NCBI GenBank assembly: GCA_031282605.1
Contig: JAITDK010000313.1
Location: 1 to 20,921 of the forward strand
DNA from: Oscillospiraceae bacterium
GTDB taxonomy: Bacteria > Bacillota > Clostridia > Christensenellales > Aristaeellaceae
Length of the DNA: 20,921 nt
Reading direction: 5' to 3'
Shown here: one piece after another, positions 1 through 6,323 of the stretch
Layout: each line of letters starts with the position of its first letter
Numbering within the stretch: position 1 is the stretch's first letter
Translations under genes and position numbers: made by a program
The notes under the pieces: generated by a model
Databases searched by the model: none
Told to the model about the DNA's origin: nothing
What the model saw: the letters and a program-made list of their open reading frames with translations, nothing else

Positions 1-169
1 CGGACCCTGCGAAGGGCTATCCGCCCTTTCGAATCCTGACCAGGCTTCGCCTGGACCATCGTGATACACATGCCATCGGCTTCGGATCGCCGGTTGTACC
101 TGGATAGTCTGTTCCGGAACGCAACCGATTCCCCCGTTCCAAGCCCCGGGGGAGGTCGGAAGACGGACG
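1..169. other. Non-coding left edge, GC-rich hairpins
   Basis: No coding frame here resembles a known protein on either strand. Three inverted repeats are visible: GAAGGG/CCCTTT at 11–16/24–29 (one G·T pair), CCAGGC-TTC-GCCTGG at 40–54, and TCCCCCG/CGGGGGA at 130–136/147–153. The last lies just after the purO stop and could act as a weak terminator or 3' stabilising hairpin, but no T-tract follows it. The window edge cuts off whatever the operon continues into. Confidence 0.4.
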
Positions 170-883
170 TCAATCCCCGCTTCCCGGATGCGCCTCCGCC
201 GCGTTCACTATGCGCGTCATCGTCGGCTCGCCGTTCAGTGGAATGAACCGCGTCAGCAGCGCCACCCTGTTCTCCGGATGCAACGCGTGCCATAACATGT
301 GCGTCCAGTCCTCCATGTCGTTCATTATGCTCACCGAGAACGGCTCCCCCTCGAACGACGGCAATGGATATCCGTCTCCTAAATACGTGTGAATGAAATG
401 CCCTTCACCCGGTATCCCCTCATATTCAAAGAATGAACGCAGCGTCGTCCCCGCGCGGTTGCGCAGCAACGCCAGCCTGTACCTCAGCCCGCCTTCAACC
501 GACACAAGCGCGCTGATCCTCGGCGTGTAATGTGGCGGATCCGGCTCGAAATCCCACGTCCTCAACGCTTCCTCGAATGTCGACCCTTCGTTCAAATACT
601 GCGCAATCGTGTCCGTCTGCGCGCCGTTCGTCAGAATTGTCTTACCCCCCGCCTCCGCCAGCGCCTTATACAGTATCAGCGAGGGATCGCCTACCAGCCT
701 ATCGTCAATCGCCCTGGTAACTATCGCGTCCCCCTGCTCCACTAACACGCGGTTTCTGCTGCGCTCGCTGCGCCCCAACACAAAGTATCCCAGCGCGGCG
801 TTCTTCCCGTCCGGCGTCAAACCCACCGCTATGCCTCGTCCCGGATACGGATTGCTGGCCAGCAGCGTCGTCAAACTCTCCAT
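170..883 (-). CDS. purO: IMP cyclohydrolase, PurO type
   Basis: Predicted 237-residue enzyme closing the purine ring: FAICAR to IMP plus water, the last step of de novo purine synthesis in the cytoplasm. The family signature is visible as NPYPGRGIAVG near residue 11, NGAQTDTIA at 86–94 and TPRISA at 120–125, which match the archaeal-type PurO family and not the PurH cyclohydrolase domain. I chose the ATG at 883 because GGAGTGGAG sits just upstream; a longer in-frame start at 940 would overlap purN by 70 bases and lacks that support. The gene overlaps the purN stop by 13 bp and is the last recognisable gene of the operon. A separate AICAR formyltransferase would be needed and is not in the window. 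Family assignment is fairly sure; activity is inferred. Confidence 0.87.
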   Translation of the reverse strand: MESLTTLLASNPYPGRGIAVGLTPDGKNAALGYFVLGRSERSRNRVLVEQGDAIVTRAIDDRLVGDPSLILYKALAEAGGKTILTNGAQTDTIAQYLNEGSTFEEALRTWDFEPDPPHYTPRISALVSVEGGLRYRLALLRNRAGTTLRSFFEYEGIPGEGHFIHTYLGDGYPLPSFEGEPFSVSIMNDMEDWTHMLWHALHPENRVALLTRFIPLNGEPTMTRIVNAAEAHPGSGD

Positions 884-1464
884 TTGCTCCACTCCAAATT
901 CCTGCATAATTTGCGTACTTCGTGCGGCAGCAGTTCCCATTCCGCCTGCTCCATCACCCTGCGCTGCAGCGTCTCCGGCGTGTCTCCGGCCAGCACCCCC
1001 ACCGCCTTTTGCGCCAGTATCGGCCCTCCGTCCGGAATCTCATTGACCAAATGCACCGTCGCGCCGGTTATCTTCACCCCGCGTGCCAACGCCGCCTCGT
1101 GCACCTTCAATCCGTAGAAACCCATCCCTCCGAACGCGGGCAACAGCGCCGGATGTATGTTCACGATGCGCCCCTCGTACGCGTCAATTATCTCCGGCGG
1201 CAGTATGGTCAGGTATCCCGCCAGCACGATCAGCCCGACGTCGAATTCACCCAGCGTCTCCATCATCTTTCCGGCGAAGGCGTCGCCCCACTTCTTGCGC
1301 GATACTACGCGCGTCGGGATTTTCGCCTCCTTCGCGCGGTCCAGCGCGTATATCCCGCTCCGGCTACCTATCACCAGCACGATCCGGCCATATGGGTTTT
1401 CCGCGTCGATCAGCGCTTGCAGGTTAGTGCCGCCGCCGGATACCAGCACGGCTATCTTTATCAT
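871..1464 (-). CDS. purN: Phosphoribosylglycinamide formyltransferase
   Basis: Predicted 197-residue GAR transformylase that moves a formyl group from 10-formyl-tetrahydrofolate to GAR, giving FGAR. The N-terminal VLVSGGGTNLQA phosphate-binding loop (residues 6–17), the catalytic NIHPALLPAF segment with Asn102 and His104, and PDGGP with Asp145 are all present. Length is normal for the family. The ATG overlaps the purM stop in an ATGA arrangement, and GGGGAG lies about 8 bases upstream, within the end of purM, so translational coupling is likely. No formate-dependent PurT is seen in the window. Confidence 0.96.
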   Translation of the reverse strand: MIKIAVLVSGGGTNLQALIDAENPYGRIVLVIGSRSGIYALDRAKEAKIPTRVVSRKKWGDAFAGKMMETLGEFDVGLIVLAGYLTILPPEIIDAYEGRIVNIHPALLPAFGGMGFYGLKVHEAALARGVKITGATVHLVNEIPDGGPILAQKAVGVLAGDTPETLQRRVMEQAEWELLPHEVRKLCRNLEWSKWRV

Positions 1465-2516
1465 ATTATAATCTCCCCGCCACCCCGCACAACCTCGCCC
1501 AGCGCGTACGCGCCTATTCCATTCGCGCGCAACGACTCTATCGCCTTATCCGCCGCATCCTGCGATACTATAACGCCCATTCCTAGCCCCATGTTGAACG
1601 TATTGAACATGTCGCGGTCGGATACGCCGCCTGCTTCTTGAATCCTATAGAATATCGGCGGCGTTTGCAGCCTCGCGCGGTCTATCTTCAGCGACAGCCC
1701 CGCCTTCAGCGCGCGCGGCAGATTCTCGTACCACCCGCCGCCCGTGATATGCGCGGCGGCGCGTACGCCGTCGACGGAATCCATCAGCGCGGTCATGGGT
1801 CTAACGTATATGCGCGTCGGCGTCAGCAGTTCGTCCAGCAGCGCGCGGTCGCTCAGCAGCGTTTCTTCCGGGAACGCTTGGCGGATCAATGAGAACCCAT
1901 TTGAATGCGCGCCGTTCGACGGCAGCGCGATCAATACGTCGCCCGCCTCCATCTCTTCTGAGGGCAGCTTGCGTTCCGCGTCCATTATCCCTACCGCGAA
2001 ACCCGCCAGGTCATATTCGTTCTCGCCGTAGAATCCGGGCATTTCCGCCGTTTCGCCGCCCAGCAGCGCGCATCCAGCCTGAACGCATCCGTCGGCCACG
2101 CCCGATATGATCCTCTCTATCCGTTCGGGATCCGTCCTTCCGGACGCGATATAATCCAGGAAGAACAGCGGTTTCGCGCCACAGCATATGATATCGTTCA
2201 CGTTCATCGCGACGCAGTCGACGCCTACGGTATCATGCCTGTCCGCCAGTATCGCCAGCTTCAGCTTGGTGCCCACGCCGTCCGCGCCGGACGCCAGCAA
2301 CCGCCCGTCGCCCAGATCGAACAATCCGCCGAACCCGCCCACGCCGCCCACCACGCCGGGTATCATCGTTCGCCGGATATGCCCGCGCATCATGTCGATA
2401 GCGCGATAACCCGCCGTCACATCCACCCCGGATTTCGCGTACGCTTCGGAGCGGCTGTTCATGCCATGCCCTGATCGCGAGGTTTCCTTCATCGCTTCTT
2501 TCATCGTTTCAGCCAT
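1461..2516 (-). CDS. purM: Phosphoribosylformylglycinamidine cyclo-ligase (AIR synthetase)
   Basis: Predicted 351-residue ATP-dependent enzyme making AIR from FGAM. Recognisable family segments are SGVDVTAGYRAI (29–40), ASGADGVGTKLKLA (75–88) and the DCVAMNVNDIICCGAKPLF block from residue 100. The first ATG is preferred because GGAGG lies 8 bases upstream. This gives about 20 extra residues before the usual family start, with Met1, Met5, Met9 and Met19 all possible. It overlaps purF by 8 bp and purN by 4 bp in the purine operon. Confidence 0.96.
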   Translation of the reverse strand: MAETMKEAMKETSRSGHGMNSRSEAYAKSGVDVTAGYRAIDMMRGHIRRTMIPGVVGGVGGFGGLFDLGDGRLLASGADGVGTKLKLAILADRHDTVGVDCVAMNVNDIICCGAKPLFFLDYIASGRTDPERIERIISGVADGCVQAGCALLGGETAEMPGFYGENEYDLAGFAVGIMDAERKLPSEEMEAGDVLIALPSNGAHSNGFSLIRQAFPEETLLSDRALLDELLTPTRIYVRPMTALMDSVDGVRAAAHITGGGWYENLPRALKAGLSLKIDRARLQTPPIFYRIQEAGGVSDRDMFNTFNMGLGMGVIVSQDAADKAIESLRANGIGAYALGEVVRGGGEIII

Positions 2517-4017
2517 TGGCCTTGCCTCCGTTCCTGGTGTCGAGCTGCTCCTCGAATCTCAGTTTGCCTGGAGACTTCGGCGGAGGCGTCGGGTAATTGC
2601 CCGTGAAGCACGCGTCGCAAAAACTGCCGTGTCCGCTGTGATCCAGCTTGGGCAGATCCTCCGCGCGGAAATAACCGATGCTGTCCGCGTTCAGTATCGC
2701 GCGAATTTCCTCCAACGAATGGTTGTGCGCAATCAGGCTTTCGACGGAATCCACGTCCGTGCCGAAATAGCACGGATGCGCGAACGGTGGAGCGGATAAC
2801 CGCACATGAACCTCGGCCGCGCCCGCCTCGCGCAGCAGTCTGATTATGCGCGTCGTCGTTGTGCCCCGAACGACGCTGTCGTCCACCAGCACGACACGCT
2901 TCCCGCGCACAGTGTCCGCGACTGGGTTGAGCTTGATGCGCACGGCGTGCGCGCGCTGGGATTGTTCAGGCTGTATAAACGTGCGCGCGATATACTTGTT
3001 CTTAATAAACCCTATGCCATACGGTATGCCGCTCTGGCGCGCGAAGCCCAGCGCCGCGTCAATGCCGCTGTCCGGCACGCCCACCACTACATCCGCCTGA
3101 ACGGGATGATTAATGGCCAGCAGCGCGCCGGCCTTCAGCCTCGCGCCGTGCACGGACGTACCGTCGATTACCGAATCGGGACGCGCGAAGTATATCAGTT
3201 CGAACACGCATGTCGCGCGCTTGGGCGGCGCGTCGTCATACGGTATGCTGATCAACTCCGCGTCGGGCGAGGCGACGACTATCTCGCCTGGTTCGACGTC
3301 CCGGATGAACTTCGCGCCGATTGAGTCCAGCGCGCACGACTCGCTCGCGAATACCCACCCGTCCTCTAGCCTGCCGATGCACAGCGGACGGAACCCATGC
3401 GGGTCGCGCACGGCCATCAGCTTGCGCGGACTCATTATCACCGACGAGTACGCGCCCTTTATCCTGCGCATGGCGCGTCGAACCGCTTCCTCGATCGACG
3501 GGGATTGGATACGCTCCTGCGTTATGATGTAGGCCAGTACCTCCGAATCGCTGGTGCCGTGGAAGATGGAGCCTCTTTGTTCCAGCTTTTCGCGCAGTTC
3601 CATCGCGTTGGTCAGGTTGCCGTTGTGGGCTAGAGCCATGCTGCCCTTCAGGTGGTTGACCAGTAGCGGCTGCGCGTTGTTGAGAAGGCGGCGTCCGGTT
3701 GTGGCGTATCGGCAGTGGCCGACGGCCATCTCGCCCATGCCCAGCGAACGCATTACCTCGGGCTTCAGCACGTCGGTGACCAGGCCGACGTCCTTGTGCA
3801 CGTCGATTACGCCCGCTCGGTTAACCGCTATGCCGCAGCTCTCCTGACCGCGATGCTGCAGCGCGAACAGCGCGTAATAGGTTGCGCTTACCACGTCCGC
3901 GCCAGGAGCGCATATGCCGAACACGCCGCATTCCTCGTGCGCTTTATCGAGGACGCCTTCGCCGAGGGTTTCGGCGTCGTCGTCGCGCTGATCGAGGAGC
4001 GCCTCGCCTATTATCAC
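2509..4017 (-). CDS. purF: Amidophosphoribosyltransferase (glutamine PRPP amidotransferase)
   Basis: Predicted 502-residue first enzyme of purine synthesis: PRPP plus glutamine to phosphoribosylamine. Cys30 in EECGVFGI is the expected N-terminal nucleophile after propeptide removal, so the propeptide would be 29 residues, longer than the 11 of Bacillus subtilis as I recall it. Glutamine-domain motifs (LQHRGQES, GHCRYATTG, AHNGNLTN) are followed by a phosphoribosyltransferase domain with VVLVDDSVVRGTTTTR at 376–390. Cys270, Cys416, Cys467 and Cys470 match the four ligands of the Bacillus-type [4Fe-4S] cluster, which suggests oxygen sensitivity. The start is GTG in a GTGA overlap with the purC stop, with GGGAGGGG upstream. 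Confidence 0.97.
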   Translation of the reverse strand: MIIGEALLDQRDDDAETLGEGVLDKAHEECGVFGICAPGADVVSATYYALFALQHRGQESCGIAVNRAGVIDVHKDVGLVTDVLKPEVMRSLGMGEMAVGHCRYATTGRRLLNNAQPLLVNHLKGSMALAHNGNLTNAMELREKLEQRGSIFHGTSDSEVLAYIITQERIQSPSIEEAVRRAMRRIKGAYSSVIMSPRKLMAVRDPHGFRPLCIGRLEDGWVFASESCALDSIGAKFIRDVEPGEIVVASPDAELISIPYDDAPPKRATCVFELIYFARPDSVIDGTSVHGARLKAGALLAINHPVQADVVVGVPDSGIDAALGFARQSGIPYGIGFIKNKYIARTFIQPEQSQRAHAVRIKLNPVADTVRGKRVVLVDDSVVRGTTTTRIIRLLREAGAAEVHVRLSAPPFAHPCYFGTDVDSVESLIAHNHSLEEIRAILNADSIGYFRAEDLPKLDHSGHGSFCDACFTGNYPTPPPKSPGKLRFEEQLDTRNGGKANG

Positions 4018-4808
4018 TCCGCCCCTCCCAGCAGTCTGGCTCGAATCTCGCCGTAAGCGTCCTCTACGCCGCCCAGGTCGCGGCGAAAGCGATCCTTGTC
4101 CAACTTCTCGCCCGTTTTAGCGTCCCAGAACCTGCAGGTGTCGGGCGATATCTCGTCCGCGAGCACGATCGATCCGTCCGGTAAACGTCCGAACTCCAGC
4201 TTGAAATCAACCAGCGTCAATCCCGCACCGGAGAGATATTCTTTAAGTATGTCGTTTACCTTTAACGCCATTGATGATATGAGGGTAAGTTCCGCCTCGG
4301 TCGCCCAGCCCATGGCCAGTATGTGCGAATCGTTCACCATAGGATCTCCCAGCGCGTCGTCCTTGTAACAGTATTCGATTACGACGCGCTTCATTGGGAC
4401 GCCTTCGTCGACGCCCAACCGCTTGGCCAGAGAACCCGCCGCTATGTTGCGCACGATTACTTCCAGCGGCACGATGGCGACGCGCCTTACGAGCGTGTCG
4501 CGCTCGTCCAGCTCCTCGACGAGATGGGTGGGGATGCCGCGCTGTTCCAGCAGGCGCATCAGATGGTTGGACACGCGGTTATTGATAGCGCCTTTCCCGG
4601 CGATTTGACCCTTCTTCAGGCCGTTTAACGCAGTCGCGTCGTCCTTGTACGAGACTATGCACAGTTCTGCGTTATCGGTGGCGTATACCTTCTTCGCCTT
4701 GCCCTCGTAAATCATTTGGCCGCGATTAGCGCGAAGCGGGGTCGTATCGGCAGAATGCCGAAGGGATTCTTTCTTGTCCTCGCGCGCGGGAGCGGATGCT
4801 GTTATCAT
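4014..4808 (-). CDS. purC: SAICAR synthetase
   Basis: Predicted 264-residue phosphoribosylaminoimidazole-succinocarboxamide synthase, joining CAIR and aspartate with ATP. The core begins at MIYEGKAKKVY (residues 32–42); the conserved DFKLEFGR (201–208) and DEISPDTCR (218–226) segments carry substrate- and metal-contact residues. About 31 residues precede the usual start. I keep the upstream ATG because a full AAGGAGGT ribosome binding site stands about 8 bases before it, while Met32 has no such site. The extension is polar and charged, with no signal-peptide or membrane character, and its role is unknown. It lies 37 bp after purE and overlaps purF by 4 bp. Confidence 0.96.
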   Translation of the reverse strand: MITASAPAREDKKESLRHSADTTPLRANRGQMIYEGKAKKVYATDNAELCIVSYKDDATALNGLKKGQIAGKGAINNRVSNHLMRLLEQRGIPTHLVEELDERDTLVRRVAIVPLEVIVRNIAAGSLAKRLGVDEGVPMKRVVIEYCYKDDALGDPMVNDSHILAMGWATEAELTLISSMALKVNDILKEYLSGAGLTLVDFKLEFGRLPDGSIVLADEISPDTCRFWDAKTGEKLDKDRFRRDLGGVEDAYGEIRARLLGGAE

Positions 4809-4845
4809 GGCGGTTTACCTCCTTATATTGACCGTTTAGCTGCTT

Positions 4846-5373
4846 TTAATTATTCTGGATTGGTTTCTCAGGGTTATTTAATAATGATTTCTGTAGATTG
4901 ACGTCTTTTTCTAATACAGCGCCGCGCTGCCGAGCGCGTTTCGCGTCGAGTTCAGCCGCCAGCGCCGGATCCGAGACGGCGAGTATCTGCGCGGCCAGCA
5001 GCGCGGCGTTTACCGCGCCGCCAATGGCCACTGTCGCGACAGGTATGCCGCCGGGCATCTGCACGGTTGACAGCAAGGCGTCCAACCCGTCCAATTCGCC
5101 AGAACGCAGCGGTACGCCGATTACGGGCAGGGTCGTACGCGCGGCCAACGCTCCAGCCAGGTGCGCGGCCTTGCCCGCCGCCGCTATGATCGCGCCGAAG
5201 CCAGCCTTCCTTGCGCCCGACGCGAACGCGGCCGCCTCGTCGGGCGTGCGGTGCGCCGACAGTATGCGCGCCTCAAAGGGTACGTCCAGTTCGCTTAGCG
5301 CGTCGAACGCGCCCTTCATCGCGGGCAGATCGCTGTCGCTGCCCAGCGTAACCGCAACCTTTAATCTACTCAT
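4846..5373 (-). CDS. purE: N5-carboxyaminoimidazole ribonucleotide mutase
   Basis: Predicted 175-residue PurE, converting N5-CAIR to CAIR. GSDSD (11–15), SAHRTP (39–44, with the catalytic His41) and AAGKAAHLAG (65–74) are seen; the last differs from the common AGGAAHLPG by a Lys, but the pattern is class I. It is the first gene of the purine cluster. GGAGG stands about 13 bases before the ATG, a long spacing. The class I enzyme normally needs PurK, which is not in the window. The C-terminal 20 residues are an Asn/Lys-rich tail beyond the usual core. Confidence 0.95.
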   Translation of the reverse strand: MSRLKVAVTLGSDSDLPAMKGAFDALSELDVPFEARILSAHRTPDEAAAFASGARKAGFGAIIAAAGKAAHLAGALAARTTLPVIGVPLRSGELDGLDALLSTVQMPGGIPVATVAIGGAVNAALLAAQILAVSDPALAAELDAKRARQRGAVLEKDVNLQKSLLNNPEKPIQNN

Positions 5374-5404
5374 ATACCAAATATTACCTCCAAAACGAAC
5401 GCAA

Positions 5405-5438
5405 GGGAGCCAAACGCGATAAGGCGCGCCCGGCTCCC
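5405..5438 (-). promoter_or_regulatory. Hairpin just before purE, possible attenuator
   Basis: GGGAGCC (5405–5411) pairs with GGCTCCC (5432–5438), with an inner CGCG/CGCG helix. Read on the minus strand it is followed by TTGCGTTCGTTTT and then by the purE ribosome binding site. It could be a weak intrinsic terminator controlling entry into the purine operon. I find no purine riboswitch core in the leader, so the control, if any, is unidentified. Confidence 0.4.
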
Positions 5439-5447
5439 CATACTAGA

Positions 5448-5525
5448 GCCTGTTCGAAAAAGATCGCGGCGGGTATTGGGGCGTCTTTTCCGCCTCAATA
5501 CCCATGTGAGACTTTTCGAACAGGC
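5448..5525. repeat. 78-bp compound inverted repeat (MITE-like or terminator)
   Basis: Outer arms GCCTGTTCGAAAA (5448–5460) and TTTTCGAACAGGC (5513–5525) are perfect 13-bp inverted repeats. Inside them GGGTATTGGGGCG (5471–5483) pairs with CGCCTCAATACCC (5491–5503) at 12 of 13 positions around a 7-base loop. It lies between the gene ending at 5543 and purE. It may terminate that gene, fold in the purE leader, or be a small non-autonomous mobile element; no clear target-site duplication is visible. Confidence 0.75.
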
Positions 5526-5542
5526 CACATTCATGCTACGCG

Positions 5543-6142
5543 TCATGTCGGTTCCTTGTCCCGCCAGCCGGGCATGTGTTCGGTCTTTTCCGAAGCGGAA
5601 TGGAGCAGGTCATACATGCGTTCCTCCTCGGTGTCGACGGTGACGGACTCGACGTCGCGCAGCGGCATTATGGTAGGGGCGCTCAACACGCGACCGAAGA
5701 AATCGAATGCGTTCATCGTCACGCGCAGATCGTCCAGCGCGGTGACGCGACCTGTAAACGTATCGTCGGCGGTGAGAAGGCTTATTGTGCGCCGCTCACG
5801 CTTCGCCCAATCCAGCAGCCAGTGCGCCAGATCCGCGTCGGGCGACGCGGGCTTGGGCAGCAGCGGCGATCGGATCTCGTTGTGGAGCTTCACCAGCAGA
5901 TCCAGACGCGTCTCATATTCATCCCCGGTGTAAACCTGCCGTACGTCGTTGACGCGCCACAGCAGCCAGCCGTCGCGATGTCCCCATGGCGTAAGCGCCG
6001 CCAGCAGCACATGTTTCGCGTTCACCTGCTCGACGTATCCGCTGCAGAATGCGTCGGGATCGTTCAGGTCGGTGTAGAGCGATACAATCAGATCGTGCGC
6101 CTGCGCGTTGCGCATTTGGTATACCGCGAAGCTGATCGGCAT
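5543..6142 (-). CDS. Conserved-looking unknown protein with two Sm-like segments
   Basis: I do not recognise this 199-residue protein by name. Two similar beta-rich segments are visible, at about residues 30–72 (CSGYVEQVNAKHVLLAALTP then RVNDVRQVYTGDEY) and 127–171 (TGRVTALDDLRVTMNAFD then LRDVESVTVDTEEE). Each has the G-x-V, variable turn, hydrophobic strand and acidic layout seen in Sm-like or SH3-like barrels. No signal peptide or membrane segment is seen. I chose the start at 6142, not 6202, because GAGGAGG lies 8 bases before it. It follows the DNA methyltransferase by 181 bp and precedes the purine operon. An RNA- or protein-binding role is only a guess from fold resemblance. Confidence 0.7.
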   Translation of the reverse strand: MPISFAVYQMRNAQAHDLIVSLYTDLNDPDAFCSGYVEQVNAKHVLLAALTPWGHRDGWLLWRVNDVRQVYTGDEYETRLDLLVKLHNEIRSPLLPKPASPDADLAHWLLDWAKRERRTISLLTADDTFTGRVTALDDLRVTMNAFDFFGRVLSAPTIMPLRDVESVTVDTEEERMYDLLHSASEKTEHMPGWRDKEPT

Positions 6143-6219
6143 TATATCGCCTCCTCGTTTCAATCCACGCCTCACGCGAACGGGGCAACATATAAATATC
6201 AAAAAGGAATCATCCGAAC

Positions 6220-6323
6220 CGTTCAGCCAATCAAACTGACCAAATCGTTCAAACCGTCCGAATCGTTCGAGCCGATTAAATCGTTAAAATCGGCCGAATC
6301 GTTCAAACGGCCAAACCGTTCGT
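6220..6323. repeat. Imperfect 18-bp tandem repeats
   Basis: CGTT-starting units begin at 6246, 6264, 6282 and 6300 (exact 18-bp period), then at 6317 and 6321 with slippage; a longer related unit starts at 6220. Units look like CGTTCAAACCGTCCGAAT with several substitutions. The tract fills most of the gap between the methyltransferase stop and the next gene, and the methyltransferase stop codon lies at its edge. The plus strand stays open through it, giving a six-residue protein repeat, but I judge that frame to be a by-product. Confidence 0.75.

Noticed and set aside
10..59. Minus-strand GGTCAGG...TTCGAAAGGG as SRP RNA or a tRNA T-arm
   Set aside because: The invariant AGCAG side of the SRP internal loop is missing, and no matching acceptor, D or anticodon arms can be built.
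922..1641. 239-codon plus-strand open frame over purN
   Set aside because: It lies antisense to well-supported purN and purM and has an arginine/histidine/glutamine-rich composition typical of a shadow frame.
5374..5542. Purine or PRPP riboswitch before purE
   Set aside because: None of the conserved core words is visible; only the two hairpins described are present.
6220..6323. CRISPR-like array
   Set aside because: Units are only 18 bp, imperfect and back to back without unique spacers, and no cas genes are in the window.
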